From positions 5,990,001 to 6,054,000 of the forward strand of contig CP110972.1 of the NCBI GenBank assembly GCA_028869255.1: a stretch of DNA of 64,000 nucleotides. Reading direction: 5' to 3'. The position numbers were made by a program, and so were the translations under genes. A model generated the notes under the pieces. That model did no database searches. It was not told the DNA's origin and saw only the letters and a list, made by a program, of their open reading frames with translations. Positions within the stretch are counted from its first letter, which is position 1. Every line of letters starts with the position of its first letter. Shown in pieces: positions 27,899-37,939 of this stretch. This stretch comes from Pseudomonas poae. Its GTDB lineage: Bacteria > Pseudomonadota > Gammaproteobacteria > Pseudomonadales > Pseudomonadaceae.

Positions 27899-27987
27899 GT
27901 GGGAGCGGGCTTGCCCGCGATTGCGGTGTGTCAGGCGATGCAATTGTTGAATGCGCTCCCGTCATCGCAGGCAAGCCAGCTCCCACA
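27899..27987. repeat. REP doublet, mixed GCGGGCTTGCCCGCGA / GCTGGCTTGCCTGCGA arms
   Basis: Left arm TGTGGGAGCGGGCTTGCCCG at 27899-27918, right arm complement GCAGGCAAGCCAGCTCCCAC ending at 27987. The arms come from two related REP subtypes, unlike most doublets here. 12 bases after the pyrE stop. Confidence 0.75.
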
Positions 27988-28002
27988 TTTGGATCGCAGG
28001 CA

Positions 28003-28045
28003 GAAAAAAAGGCCCCGCCCAATGTTATTGAGCGGGGCCTTTTTG
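28003..28045. terminator. Strong bidirectional terminator between pyrE and argB
   Basis: AAAAAAAGGCCCCGC-CCAATGTTATTGA-GCGGGGCCTTTTTG: 10-bp GC-rich stem with A-tract upstream and T-tract downstream, usable from both convergent genes. Confidence 0.92.
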
Positions 28046-28055
28046 TTTTCAGCGC

Positions 28056-28961
<906 letters not shown>

Positions 28962-28980
28962 TCAGGGCTCCGGTAAAAAA

Positions 28981-30378
28981 TCAGAACGGTAATTGGAGAT
29001 CAGGGGCAACACGTTTCAACTGGGCGTGGAACACGTCCTTGATGCGCTGCAACTCAGCCTCGGTATCCGCCTCGAAACGCAGGACCAGCACCGGTGTGGT
29101 GTTGGACGCGCGAACCAGGCCCCAGCCTTTGGCGTAATCGACTCGCACACCATCAATGGTGGTCAGGTTGGCGCCTTCGCCCCATTGCGCATCGTGCAGT
29201 GCGTCAATGATGCTGAATTTGCTCTCCTCGGTCACATGGATATTGATCTCTGGCGTAGAAATATCATTCGGGAAGGTCTGAAACAGCTCTTCTGCCGTGG
29301 ATTTTTCCTTGCTGAGGATCTCCAGCAGACGAGCGGCGCTGTAAATACCGTCATCAAACCCGAACCAGCGTTCTTTGAAGAACACGTGACCGCTCATTTC
29401 ACCGGCCAACAGCGCGCCGGTTTCCTTCATTTTCTTTTTGATCAACGAGTGACCGGTCTTCCACATTAGCGGGCGACCGCCGTATTCCTTGATCAGCGGG
29501 GTGAGGCGGCGGGTGCATTTGACGTCGAAAATGATCTCGGCGCCTGGGTTGCGTGCCACCACATCGCGGGCAAACAGCATCAGCAGGCGGTCCGGGAAGA
29601 CGATCTCGCCGGTTTCGGTCACCACGCCCACGCGGTCGCCGTCGCCATCGAAGGCCAGGCCGACATCGGCGCCCGTTTCCTTGACCTTGGCGATCAGGTC
29701 CACCAGGTTTTCAGGCTTGCCCGGGTCCGGGTGATGGTTGGGGAAGTGGCCGTCGACGTCGCAGAACAGCGGGATAACTTCGCAGTTCAGGGCTTCAAGC
29801 AGTTGCGGGGCGATGACGCCGGCCGCGCCATTGCCGCAGTCCACCACCACTTTGAGGCGGCGGGCGAGTTTGACGTCGCGGGTGATTTCATCAGAGTAGC
29901 GCTGCAAGATGTCGACTTTGGTGATGCTGCCTTCGCCGCTGGTCAGATCATTGGTCTTCAGGCGGTCGTGCAGGGCCTGGATCTGTTCGTTGGCCAGGGT
30001 GTCACCGGCGATGACGATCTTGAAGCCGTTGTAGTCCGACGGGTTATGGCTGCCGGTGAGCATCACCCCGGATTTGCCGGCCAGCACGTTGGCGGCGTAG
30101 TACAGCGCAGGCGTGGGTACCAGGCCCACGTCGCTGACATGGCAGCCGCTGTCGGCCAGGCCCTGGATCAGTTGCTCCACCAGCTCGGGGCCGGACAGGC
30201 GACCGTCGCGGCCAACCGACACGTTCGGCTCACCCTGGGCGAGGCTTTGGGAGCCGATGGCGCGGCCAATCCAGTAGGCGGTTTCGGCGGTCAGGGTCTT
30301 GGGCACCACGCCACGGATGTCATAGGCGCGAAAGATGCTGTCGGGGAATGTCGGGGCTACTCGGGCTGCGTTACTCAT
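28981..30378 (-). CDS. algC: Phosphomannomutase/phosphoglucomutase AlgC
   Basis: 465 residues from ATG 30378 (MSNAARVAPTFPDSIFRAYDIRG). Catalytic phosphoserine loop LTGSHNPSDYNG, metal loop AFDGDGDRVGVV, sugar loop GEMSGHVFFKERW, phosphate loop at RASNTTPVLVLRFE. It interconverts C6- and C1-phosphorylated mannose/glucose for alginate, LPS and exopolysaccharide. The start is placed at the position matching the ~463-residue P. aeruginosa enzyme; the long N-terminal extension annotated in some species is not encoded here. Upstream gap to dut is 263 bases. Confidence 0.95.
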   Translation of the reverse strand: MSNAARVAPTFPDSIFRAYDIRGVVPKTLTAETAYWIGRAIGSQSLAQGEPNVSVGRDGRLSGPELVEQLIQGLADSGCHVSDVGLVPTPALYYAANVLAGKSGVMLTGSHNPSDYNGFKIVIAGDTLANEQIQALHDRLKTNDLTSGEGSITKVDILQRYSDEITRDVKLARRLKVVVDCGNGAAGVIAPQLLEALNCEVIPLFCDVDGHFPNHHPDPGKPENLVDLIAKVKETGADVGLAFDGDGDRVGVVTETGEIVFPDRLLMLFARDVVARNPGAEIIFDVKCTRRLTPLIKEYGGRPLMWKTGHSLIKKKMKETGALLAGEMSGHVFFKERWFGFDDGIYSAARLLEILSKEKSTAEELFQTFPNDISTPEINIHVTEESKFSIIDALHDAQWGEGANLTTIDGVRVDYAKGWGLVRASNTTPVLVLRFEADTEAELQRIKDVFHAQLKRVAPDLQLPF

Positions 30379-30574
30379 CGCGGGGGAAACTCCATCTGAA
30401 GGGGGCAAGGCTGGCCTTAAAGTGGCTGACCGGCAGGCTCAAACTGAAGGGTATGACGGTGTTTTCGGCAGAGAGTTCGTGGTGCAAAAGTGCCATCGGA
30501 GCTTGGGCTCCGTCTTGTTGTCTGCGTAATGCGTTGATTTCACTGGGGAAATCTCGCTGATTTAATCCGCGCAT
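30371..30574 (-). CDS. Possible small ORF between dut and algC (uncertain)
   Basis: 67 codons from ATG 30574, preceded by AGGACGAAG. The TAA overlaps the algC start region by 8 bases (GATGAGTAA), an arrangement often seen in coupled genes. The product (MRGLNQRDFPSEINALRRQQ...) matches no family I know, and its third-position GC is lower than that of neighbours. It may be only the algC leader. An 8-bp hairpin at 30608-30627 lies just upstream. Confidence 0.2.
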   Translation of the reverse strand: MRGLNQRDFPSEINALRRQQDGAQAPMALLHHELSAENTVIPFSLSLPVSHFKASLAPFRWSFPRDE

Positions 30575-30607
30575 TCTTCGTCCTGAAAAGCCTTGCGGTG
30601 GCGTCGA

Positions 30608-30627
30608 GCCGGGCAAGAGTGCCCGGC
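30608..30627 (-). terminator. Hairpin after dut
   Basis: GCCGGGCA-AGAG-TGCCCGGC, a perfect 8-bp stem 15 bases beyond the dut stop on the minus strand. There is no T-run, so it may be only an attenuator or an RNA-processing/stability structure. Confidence 0.3.
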
Positions 30628-30641
30628 CAGATTCAGCTTAG

Positions 30642-31097
30642 TCAGTGGCTGCCGGAATGCCCGAAACCACCTGCGCCGCGTTGGGTCTCGTCGAATTCCT
30701 CGACCAATTCGAAGTGCGCCTGCACCACCGGCACCAGTACCAACTGGGCAATACGCTCGCCGACGGCGATATTGAATGCGGTCTGGCCACGGTTCCAGCA
30801 CGACACCATCAGCTCGCCCTGGTAGTCCGAATCGATCAGGCCCACCAGATTGCCCAGCACGATCCCGTGTTTGTGACCCAGGCCGGAGCGCGGCAGGATC
30901 AGCGCAGCCAGGCCCGGGTCGCCAACGTAGATCGACAGGCCGGTGGGGATCAGGAGGGTCTGGCCCGGCTCAAGGAGGGTGTCTTGCTTGAGCATGGCAC
31001 GCAGGTCGAGGCCGGCGGAGCCTGGGGTGGCGTAGGCCGGCAGTGGGAATTCGGTGCCGATGCGTGGGTCGAGGATTTTGGCTTGCAAAGCGTGCAT
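30642..31097 (-). CDS. dut: dUTP diphosphatase
   Basis: 151-residue trimeric dUTPase with all five motifs recognisable: [49 protein letters not shown] and the C-terminal [10 protein letters not shown]. It prevents uracil incorporation into DNA and supplies dUMP for thymidylate. 5 bases after coaBC, so the two are co-transcribed. Confidence 0.97.
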   Translation of the reverse strand: MHALQAKILDPRIGTEFPLPAYATPGSAGLDLRAMLKQDTLLEPGQTLLIPTGLSIYVGDPGLAALILPRSGLGHKHGIVLGNLVGLIDSDYQGELMVSCWNRGQTAFNIAVGERIAQLVLVPVVQAHFELVEEFDETQRGAGGFGHSGSH

Positions 31098-31102
31098 GGA
31101 AA

Positions 31103-32311
31103 TTAAACCTGGTTCAGCCGTTGGGCGATAAAAGAGATCAGTTGGCGGGCAATCTTGCCCTTGCTGGTCTGGGCGAAAAGGGTGGCGTGCAGCTCGCGGT
31201 CGATCACGCTGCAGGCGTTTTCCTCGCTGTTGAAGCCGATGCTCGGGTTGGCGACATCATTGGCAACGATCAAGTCGAGGTTTTTGTCTTTCAATTTGCG
31301 TGCGGCGTAGTCCAGCAAATGCTCGGTCTCGGCGGCAAAGCCGACGCTGAACGGGCGGTCTGGTCGCGTGGCAATCGTGGCCAGGATGTCCGGGTTGCGC
31401 ACCATTTGCAGGAGCAGGCCGTCACCGCTTGTAGGGTCTTTCTTGAGCTTTTGCGGGGCGACGACTTCCGGGCGGTAGTCTGCAACCGCTGCCGAGGCGA
31501 TAAACAAGTCGCAGGGAATGGCCGCCTCACAGGCCGCCAACATGTCGCGGGCGCTGACTACGTCGATTCGCGTGACGCGATCGGGGGTCGGCAAATGCAC
31601 CGGGCCGGTGATCAGGGTGACGCGCGCGCCTGCCTCGACCGCGGCTTCGGCCAGCGCAAAGCCCATTTTTCCTGAGCTATGGTTGGTGATGTAGCGCACC
31701 GGGTCGATGTTTTCCTGGGTCGGGCCGGCGGTGATCAGCACATGCTTGCCGGTCAGGGCCAGGTGCTGGAAGCACTCGGCGGCGCACAGCGCCAGGTCGG
31801 TGGCTTCGAGCATGCGGCCCATGCCCACGTCGCCGCAGGCCTGGCTGCCGGATGCAGGGCCGAACACCTTGAGGCCACGGCTTTGCAGCAGTTGAGTGTT
31901 GGCTTGGGTGGCCGGGTCGCGCCACATGGCCTGGTTCATGGCCGGGGCGATGGCCACGGTGGCGTCGGTGGCCAGTACCAGGGTGGTCAGCAGGTCATCG
32001 GCGATGCCTTGGGCCAGGCGGGCGATCAGGTCGGCGGTGGCCGGCGCGATCAGCACCAGATCGGCCCATTTGGCCAGCTCGATATGGCCCATGGCGGCTT
32101 CGGCCGCAGGGTCCAGCAGGTCCAGGTGCACCGGGTGGCCGGACAAGGCCTGCATGGTCAGCGGGGTGATGAACTCACTGCCGCCACGGGTCATGACCAC
32201 GCGCACTTCGGCGCCCTGGTCCAGGAGCCTGCGGACCAGCTCTGCGCTCTTGTAGGCGGCAATGCCGCCGCCGACGCCGAGAACGATGCGTTTCCGATAC
32301 AGACGCTGCAT
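31103..32311 (-). CDS. coaBC: Bifunctional phosphopantothenoylcysteine decarboxylase/ligase CoaBC
   Basis: 402 residues. CoaC half: [18 protein letters not shown], substrate motif PAMNQAMW and the flexible-flap cysteine in [13 protein letters not shown]. CoaB half from about residue 190: [27 protein letters not shown] and the KLKKD segment. It performs two consecutive steps of coenzyme A synthesis. Older name dfp. It diverges from radC. Confidence 0.96.
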   Translation of the reverse strand: MQRLYRKRIVLGVGGGIAAYKSAELVRRLLDQGAEVRVVMTRGGSEFITPLTMQALSGHPVHLDLLDPAAEAAMGHIELAKWADLVLIAPATADLIARLAQGIADDLLTTLVLATDATVAIAPAMNQAMWRDPATQANTQLLQSRGLKVFGPASGSQACGDVGMGRMLEATDLALCAAECFQHLALTGKHVLITAGPTQENIDPVRYITNHSSGKMGFALAEAAVEAGARVTLITGPVHLPTPDRVTRIDVVSARDMLAACEAAIPCDLFIASAAVADYRPEVVAPQKLKKDPTSGDGLLLQMVRNPDILATIATRPDRPFSVGFAAETEHLLDYAARKLKDKNLDLIVANDVANPSIGFNSEENACSVIDRELHATLFAQTSKGKIARQLISFIAQRLNQV

Positions 32312-32463
32312 TGGTTTGCCTTTCCAGTTCAGTGATGCCAGTTCAATGGCGCGTGCGATGCCCCCTCCCCAGGTGAAATCGCATGCAAAAAAGAGGGCCT
32401 ACGATAACACAGCGCCTGCCGCGCAACAGCGGCGCACACGGCCTATATGGAGAGGGACCAGGG

Positions 32464-33138
32464 ATGAGTATTCGCGATTGGCCGGCAGCAGAGCGGCCGC
32501 GAGAAAAGCTTTTGGAGTGGGGTGCGGCGAGTCTGTCCGATGCTGAATTGCTGGCAATCTTCCTGCGCACCGGGGTTTCCGGCTGGAGCGCAGTGGACCT
32601 GGCGCGTCATTTGTTGGCGCAATTTGGCGGCCTGCGGCCGTTACTGGAGGCCAGCCAGACGCTGTTCAACCAGCAATTGGGCTTGGGGCCGGCAAAGTTT
32701 GCCCAGTTGCAGGCCGTGCTGGAAATGTCCAGGCGCCATATGGCCGAGCGCTTGCGCAGTGACTCGGTACTGGAAAGCCCGGTGGCCGTGCGTGATTACC
32801 TCAAGGCGCTGCTGCGCCATGAGCCCCACGAGGTTTTTGGCTGTCTGTTCCTTGACTCAAGGCACCGGGTGCTGGGCTTCGAGGCTTTATCGGAGGGCAC
32901 CATCGACGCGGCCATGGTGTACCCGCGGCAAGTGGTCAAGCGCGCACTGGCTTACAACGCAGCGGCGTTGATCCTCTGTCACAACCATCCTTCGGGAAGT
33001 CTGGAGCCGAGCGCAGCTGATCGAAAATTGACCAGAATCCTGCAAAAAGCCTTGGAAATGGTGGATGTGCGGGTGCTGGATCACATCATTGTGGGCGATG
33101 GCGACCCGCTGTCGATGGCGGAGCATGGATGGATGTAG
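32464..33138 (+). CDS. radC: RadC/YsiA family JAB-domain protein
   Basis: 224 residues from ATG 32464 ([20 protein letters not shown]), following GAGAGGGACCAGGG. N-terminal helix-hairpin-helix region ([19 protein letters not shown]) and C-terminal JAB1/MPN-type metalloprotease-like fold with [15 protein letters not shown]. Despite the name, a direct DNA-repair role is doubtful. Convergent with the peptide-binding protein gene. Confidence 0.93.
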   Translation: MSIRDWPAAERPREKLLEWGAASLSDAELLAIFLRTGVSGWSAVDLARHLLAQFGGLRPLLEASQTLFNQQLGLGPAKFAQLQAVLEMSRRHMAERLRSDSVLESPVAVRDYLKALLRHEPHEVFGCLFLDSRHRVLGFEALSEGTIDAAMVYPRQVVKRALAYNAAALILCHNHPSGSLEPSAADRKLTRILQKALEMVDVRVLDHIIVGDGDPLSMAEHGWM

Positions 33139-33161
33139 CCCCGCCCCAAAAGGGCGGGGCT
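33137..33161. terminator. GC-rich hairpin between convergent radC and peptide-binding protein genes
   Basis: AGCCCCGCCC-CAAAA-GGGCGGGGCT is a perfect 10-bp stem overlapping the end of radC and 6 bases from the other stop. It lacks a T-run but can act on both strands. Confidence 0.5.
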
Positions 33162-33166
33162 GGTGC

Positions 33167-34759
33167 TCAGGGCTTGACGCTGACCTTGGAGAAATCCTGA
33201 CGGCCGAACGGGCTCACCTGGTATCCCTCGACATTCTTGCGCGTCAGGGCGAATGCCGTCGGGTGCGCCAGCGGCAGCCAGAGTGCCTGCTGTTGGATCT
33301 GCGCCTGGGCCTGTTGGTACAGCTTGCTGCGCACCCCTTGCTCGCTGGTGGTCTTGCCGGCGCTGATCAGCTTGTCCAGCGCCGGGTCGCAGTAACGGGC
33401 GAAGTTGGTGCCGGACTTCACCGCTGCGCAGGAGAACTGCGGGGTCAGGAAGTTATCCGGGTCACCGTTGTCGCCAGCCCAACCCATGAACAGCAGGTCA
33501 TGCTCGCCGGCTTTGGCGCGACGAATCAGTTCGCCCCATTCGATCACGCGGATCTCGGCCTGGATGCCGACTTTAGCCAGGTCGGCCTGCAACAGTTGCG
33601 CGCCAAGGTTCGGGTTGGGGTTCAGCAGGCTGCCGGTGGGGCGCGTCCAGATGGTGGTCTTGAAACCGTCCTTGAGCCCGGCGCGAGCCAGCAGGGCCTT
33701 GGCTTTGGCGAGATCCTGCGGATAGCCCGGCAGGTCTTTGGCGTAGTTCCAGGTGTTGGGCGGGTAAGGGCCGTTGGCGGCTTCGGCGGTGCCTTCAAAC
33801 ACGGCCTTGAGGTAGCTGGCCTTGTCGAAGGCCAGGTTGATCGCTTGGCGTACTTCGGGCTTGTCCAGCGGTGGGTGCTGGCTGTTGATGGCCACGAATG
33901 CGGTCATGAAGGCGGCGGTTTTTTCCACCTTGAGCGCAGGGTCTTTTTGCGCCTCGCCTACATCCAGAGGCTTGGGCGACAGGGCGATCTGGCACTCATC
34001 GCGCTTCAGTTTCTGCAGGCGTACGTTGGGGTCCGTGGTAATGGCGAAGATCAAGTTATCCACAGCCGGTTTGCCGGCGAAGTAGTCCGGGTTGGCTTTG
34101 TAGCGCACCACGGCATCCTTCTGGAAACGGCTGAAGATGAACGGCCCGGTGCCGATCGGCTGGCTGTTGAGTTTTTCCGGAGTGCCGGCCTTGAGCAGTT
34201 TGTCGGCGTATTCGGCCGGGTAGATCGAGGCGAAACCCATGCTCAGGGCGGCGAGGAAGGTCGAGTCGGCGTGGTCCAGGGTGAAGCGCACGGTCAATGG
34301 GTCGAGGGCGTCGATCTTCTTGACCAGCGTGGGCAATTGCAGCGACTGCGCATGCGGGAAGCCGCTCTGGGCGATCTTGTGCCACGGGTGGGCCGGGTCG
34401 AGCATGCGTTCGAAGCTGAAGCGCACGTCTTCGGCGGTCAGGGTGCGGCTTGGGGTGAAATACTCGGTGCGATGGAATTTCACGTCCGGGTGCAGCTTGA
34501 AGGTGTAGGTCAGGCCATCTGGCGAGACGTCCCAGCTGTCCGCCAGGCTGGGCACCAGTTTGCCGCTGGCCGCGTCGTAGTCGACCAGGCGGTTCATCAG
34601 CACGTCGGCGGAGGCGTTGGTGGTGGTCAGGGAGTTGTATTGCACCACGTCGAACCCTTCGGGGCTGGCCTCGGTGCAGACGCTCAAGTTGCTGGCGGCA
34701 GACGCCAGCGGGGCGATAAAGAGAGGGGCTAGCAATAGCGGTAGGGCAGCGAGGCGCAT
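33167..34759 (-). CDS. ABC transporter peptide-binding protein (SBP family 5, DppA-like)
   Basis: 530 residues. Signal peptide MRLAALPLLLAPLFIAPLASAA, then the family-5 pattern: SVCTEASPEGFDVVQYNSL, LADSWDVSPDGLTYTFKLHPDVKFH, EDVRFSFERMLDP, QPIGTGPFIFSRF, MGWAGDNGDPDNFLTP. This is the class of DppA/SapA proteins that bind di- or oligopeptides in the periplasm. No permease or ATPase genes are adjacent, so it must share a transporter encoded elsewhere. The cysteine pair CTEASPEG / FSCAAVKSGTNFARYC is typical of DppA-type members. Confidence 0.9.
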   Translation of the reverse strand: MRLAALPLLLAPLFIAPLASAASNLSVCTEASPEGFDVVQYNSLTTTNASADVLMNRLVDYDAASGKLVPSLADSWDVSPDGLTYTFKLHPDVKFHRTEYFTPSRTLTAEDVRFSFERMLDPAHPWHKIAQSGFPHAQSLQLPTLVKKIDALDPLTVRFTLDHADSTFLAALSMGFASIYPAEYADKLLKAGTPEKLNSQPIGTGPFIFSRFQKDAVVRYKANPDYFAGKPAVDNLIFAITTDPNVRLQKLKRDECQIALSPKPLDVGEAQKDPALKVEKTAAFMTAFVAINSQHPPLDKPEVRQAINLAFDKASYLKAVFEGTAEAANGPYPPNTWNYAKDLPGYPQDLAKAKALLARAGLKDGFKTTIWTRPTGSLLNPNPNLGAQLLQADLAKVGIQAEIRVIEWGELIRRAKAGEHDLLFMGWAGDNGDPDNFLTPQFSCAAVKSGTNFARYCDPALDKLISAGKTTSEQGVRSKLYQQAQAQIQQQALWLPLAHPTAFALTRKNVEGYQVSPFGRQDFSKVSVKP

Positions 34760-35217
34760 GTTCGGTTTCCTTTGCAGATCGAAGGCCCATCTGCGAGTGC
34801 AGTCTGGAAAAGTCCTACCGTAGTGGTCTGACTGATAAATGACTAGCCCATTTTTGCCTGTGCTTTTGCCTCAAATGCTGTTTTGATGGCGCCTCAGCGC
34901 GTTTCGCCGTGCGCTTTACTGCGCGCGCGAGCGCTGTAAATCATTCTGTGCGACGAGCGGTCGGCTGTTACAGCGGCCCCTCCTGGCAACGGTTCGGGCG
35001 TTTGTTACCGAGATTTACGCCGGTAAAAACACACGGGCTGTTGTTGCACTGGGGTCTTTCTGGTATAAAGCAGCGCTCTTTTCTAGGGGCCCGGTTCCTT
35101 CGCTTGTAGGTGTAGCCGGTAAGACCCTAAAGAAACGCGGCGCCTGGCGCCAAATGACTGAGAGATTAAGCGGCCAACCCATGCCGGGTTGGGCATGTGG
35201 TTTTAGAGGGCTGAGGC
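34760..35217. promoter_or_regulatory. 458-base intergenic region: divergent promoters and rpmB leader
   Basis: There is no gene here. A well-formed promoter for rpmB is at 35041-35069 (-35 TTGTTG, 17-base spacer, -10 TATAAA), leaving an untranslated leader of about 140 bases. The leader contains CCAACCC-ATGCC-GGGTTGG (35174-35192), a perfect 7-bp hairpin, followed by GTGGTTTTAG. The promoter of the peptide-binding protein should lie near 34760-34850 on the other strand but I could not pick it out. Confidence 0.6.
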
Positions 35218-35451
35218 ATGTCGAGAGTCTGTCAAGTTACCGGTAAGGGTCCGGTGACTGGGAATAACATTTCCCACGCAAATAACAAAACCCGTCGTCG
35301 TTTCCTGCCGAACCTGCAGCATCACCGCTTCTGGGTTGAAGAAGAGAAACGTTTTGTTCGCCTGCGTGTATCTGCTAAAGGCATGCGTATCATCGACAAG
35401 CGTGGCATCACTGTCGTGCTGGCCGAAATCCGTGCCGCTGGCAAGATCTAA
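35218..35451 (+). CDS. rpmB: 50S ribosomal protein L28
   Basis: 77 residues beginning [21 protein letters not shown], identical in form to other Pseudomonas L28, with [19 protein letters not shown]. It starts the rpmB-rpmG operon. Confidence 0.98.
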   Translation: MSRVCQVTGKGPVTGNNISHANNKTRRRFLPNLQHHRFWVEEEKRFVRLRVSAKGMRIIDKRGITVVLAEIRAAGKI

Positions 35452-35462
35452 GGAGCTCTATC

Positions 35463-35618
35463 ATGCGTGAATTGATTCGAATGATCTCTAGCGCCGGTAC
35501 TGGTCACTTCTACACTACCGACAAGAACAAGCGTACTACCCCGGACAAGCTCGAAAAGAAAATGTTCGACCCGCGCGTTCGCAAGCACGTGATCTACAAA
35601 GAAGGCAAAATCAAGTAA
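35463..35618 (+). CDS. rpmG: 50S ribosomal protein L33
   Basis: 51 residues: [20 protein letters not shown], then [20 protein letters not shown], ending VIYKEGKIK. This is the cysteine-free L33 form, which does not bind zinc. Located 11 bases after rpmB with an AAGGAG ribosome site, and followed by a strong terminator. Confidence 0.97.
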   Translation: MRELIRMISSAGTGHFYTTDKNKRTTPDKLEKKMFDPRVRKHVIYKEGKIK

Positions 35619-35636
35619 TTGATTTTCCTCCTTGTG

Positions 35637-35673
35637 AAAAAAAGCCCGTCTCTCACGAGTCGGGCTTTTTTTT
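35637..35673. terminator. Bidirectional intrinsic terminator after rpmG
   Basis: AAAAAAAGCCCG-TCTCTCACGAGT-CGGGCTTTTTTTT: stem AAAGCCCG/CGGGCTTT with A- and T-tracts, between the convergent rpmG and cupin genes. Confidence 0.92.
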
Positions 35674-35689
35674 GCCTGCGATTTGCTGA

Positions 35690-36052
35690 TCAGGCTTTCT
35701 GTTCGAACACCACGTAGATCTTGCGGCACGGCTCCAGCACTTCCCAGGTGCCGCTGAACCCGGCGGGAATCACGAAGCGGTCGCCGGCGCGCAAGGTCTT
35801 GGCGTTACCCTCGGCATCGCGCAGCACGGAAACGCCCTGCACAATCTCGCAATACTCATGCTCGGTATAGTTGACCTTCCACTGCCCGACCTCACCTTCC
35901 CAGACCCCGGCGCTCATCTGGCCGCAGGGGCTGTTGTAGTGGTTATAAATTGTCTGTTCAGGGTCGCCCTTGAGGATTTTTTCGGCGGCAGGCCGGTAGC
36001 GGTCGGGGGCGGTGTTGGCTTGGCTGAAGTCGACGATATCCTGGATGCTCAT
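35690..36052 (-). CDS. Cupin domain protein
   Basis: 120 residues. DUF861-type single cupin barrel: GVWEGEVGQWKVNYTEHEYCEIVQGVSVLRD contains the Glu/His metal motif, and AGDRFVIPAGFSGTWEV the second cupin motif. (S)-ureidoglycine aminohydrolase-like and similar small cupins share this pattern. It lies between rpmG and a kauB-like gene, the usual pseudomonad position, suggesting a role in polyamine or aldehyde catabolism, but this is only inferred. Confidence 0.82.
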   Translation of the reverse strand: MSIQDIVDFSQANTAPDRYRPAAEKILKGDPEQTIYNHYNSPCGQMSAGVWEGEVGQWKVNYTEHEYCEIVQGVSVLRDAEGNAKTLRAGDRFVIPAGFSGTWEVLEPCRKIYVVFEQKA

Positions 36053-36282
36053 GTGCGTGTCCCGTCTGGCCTGCGGTTGGAGAGCCCAAAGTCTATGTTT
36101 ATTAAAATGAACATCGCAAGGGCGTTTACCGGGGTTATGTCAAATATATTGAAACTCCCCAGGCCGCTGGTTTAGGGTGGCAGCTGCCTTGAGCCGAACA
36201 GCAGGCTGGCCGGGCAAGAATTCTTTGAGGCTGCCGGGGGACATCGCCTGGCCCTTGTATTCAACAAGAGGAGGACACTCGC

Positions 36283-37776
36283 ATGACCACCCTGACCCGT
36301 GCCGACTGGGAACAACGCGCCAAGGATCTGAAGATCGAAGGCCGCGCCTATATCAATGGCGAATACACCGCCGCCGTTTCCGGTGACACCTTCGAGTGCA
36401 TCAGCCCGGTCGATGGCCGACTGTTGGCTACCGTTGCCAGCTGTGACGCCGCCGACGCGCAGCGCGCCGTAGAAAATGCCCGTGCTACCTTCAATTCCGG
36501 TGTCTGGTCGCGTCTCGCGCCAGCCAAACGCAAAGCGGCGATGATCCGTTTCGCGGCGCTGCTCAAGGCCAATGCCGAAGAGTTGGCGCTGCTCGAAACC
36601 CTGGACATGGGCAAGCCGATCAGCGACTCCCTGGGCATCGACGTCCCCGGCGCAGCCAATGCGCTGAGCTGGAGCGGCGAGGCCATCGACAAGATTTATG
36701 ACGAAGTTGCGGCCACCCCGCATGATCAACTGGGTCTGGTGACCCGCGAGCCGGTGGGCGTTGTCGGCGCGATCGTGCCGTGGAACTTCCCGCTGATGAT
36801 GGCCTGCTGGAAACTCGGGCCTGCGCTGTCGACCGGTAACTCGGTGATCCTCAAGCCGTCTGAAAAATCCCCGCTGACCGCCATCCGCATCGCAGCCCTG
36901 GCCGTTGAAGCCGGTATTCCAAAAGGTGTGTTCAACGTGCTGCCGGGTTACGGTCACACCGTGGGCAACGCCCTGGCGCTGCACATGGACGTCGACACCC
37001 TGGTGTTCACCGGCTCCACCAAGATCGCCAAGCAACTGTTGATTCGCTCCGGCGAGTCGAACATGAAGCGCGTGTGGCTGGAAGCGGGCGGCAAGAGCCC
37101 GAACATCGTGTTCGCCGATGCGCCGGACCTGCAAGCCGCCGCAGAATCCGCCGCCGGTGCCATCGCCTTCAACCAGGGCGAAGTCTGCACCGCCGGCTCG
37201 CGCCTGCTGGTGGAGCGCTCCATCAAGGATAAATTCCTGCCGCTGGTGATCGAGGCCCTCAAGGGCTGGAAGCCGGGCAACCCGCTGGACCCGGCGACCA
37301 ACGTCGGCGCCTTGGTGGACACCCAGCAAATGAACACCGTGCTCTCGTACATCGAAGCTGGCCACGCCGATGGCGCCAAGCTGGTGGCGGGCGGCAAGCG
37401 CACCCTGGAAGAAACCGGCGGTACCTACGTTGAACCGACGATTTTCGACGGTGTGACCAACGCGATGAAGATTGCCCAGGAGGAGATCTTCGGCCCAGTG
37501 CTGTCGGTGATCACTTTCGACAGCGCCGAAGAAGCCATCGCCATCGCCAACGACACCCAATACGGCCTGGCCGCAGCGGTGTGGACGGCGGATATTTCCA
37601 AGGCGCACCTGACCGCCAAGGCCCTGCGCGCCGGCAGCGTGTGGGTCAACCAGTACGATGGCGGCGACATGACCGCGCCGTTTGGTGGCTTCAAGCAGTC
37701 GGGTAACGGCCGCGACAAGTCGCTGCACGCATTCGACAAGTACACCGAGCTGAAGGCGACCTGGATCAAGCTGTAA
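36283..37776 (+). CDS. kauB: NAD-dependent aldehyde dehydrogenase, KauB/PuuC-like
   Basis: 497 residues. Aldehyde dehydrogenase motifs: VGAIVPWNFPLMMACWKLGP, catalytic glutamate in LEAGGKSPNIVF, catalytic cysteine in FNQGEVCTAGSRL, and EEIFGPVLSVITFD. It is closest to gamma-glutamyl-aminobutyraldehyde dehydrogenases and to KauB, which oxidise the omega-aldehydes from polyamine, lysine and arginine breakdown. A GAGGAGG ribosome site precedes ATG 36283. The PauR-like regulator at 47989 may control it; that is inferred from P. aeruginosa. Confidence 0.88.
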   Translation: MTTLTRADWEQRAKDLKIEGRAYINGEYTAAVSGDTFECISPVDGRLLATVASCDAADAQRAVENARATFNSGVWSRLAPAKRKAAMIRFAALLKANAEELALLETLDMGKPISDSLGIDVPGAANALSWSGEAIDKIYDEVAATPHDQLGLVTREPVGVVGAIVPWNFPLMMACWKLGPALSTGNSVILKPSEKSPLTAIRIAALAVEAGIPKGVFNVLPGYGHTVGNALALHMDVDTLVFTGSTKIAKQLLIRSGESNMKRVWLEAGGKSPNIVFADAPDLQAAAESAAGAIAFNQGEVCTAGSRLLVERSIKDKFLPLVIEALKGWKPGNPLDPATNVGALVDTQQMNTVLSYIEAGHADGAKLVAGGKRTLEETGGTYVEPTIFDGVTNAMKIAQEEIFGPVLSVITFDSAEEAIAIANDTQYGLAAAVWTADISKAHLTAKALRAGSVWVNQYDGGDMTAPFGGFKQSGNGRDKSLHAFDKYTELKATWIKL

Positions 37777-37793
37777 GCAACGCCGCCGGTCAA

Positions 37794-37898
37794 ATGTGGG
37801 GGCTGGCTTGTGTGGGAGCTGGCTTGCCTGCGATAGCATCACCGAGGTGTGACAGACACACTGAGGTGATTGCATCGCAGGCAAGCCAGCTCCCACAC
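37794..37898. repeat. REP doublet plus a truncated third unit, GCTGGCTTGCCTGCGAT family
   Basis: A partial unit ATGTGGGGGCTGGCTTG at 37794-37810 abuts a full unit TGTGGGAGCTGGCTTGCCTG starting at 37811; the inverted arm ends at 37897 (AAGCCAGCTCCCACA). The partial copy looks like a slippage or recombination product. 17 bases after the kauB-like gene. Confidence 0.75.
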
Positions 37899-37939
37899 TG
37901 TTTTATGTCACCTTAAAGATTATCCACAGGAGCGTGGTA

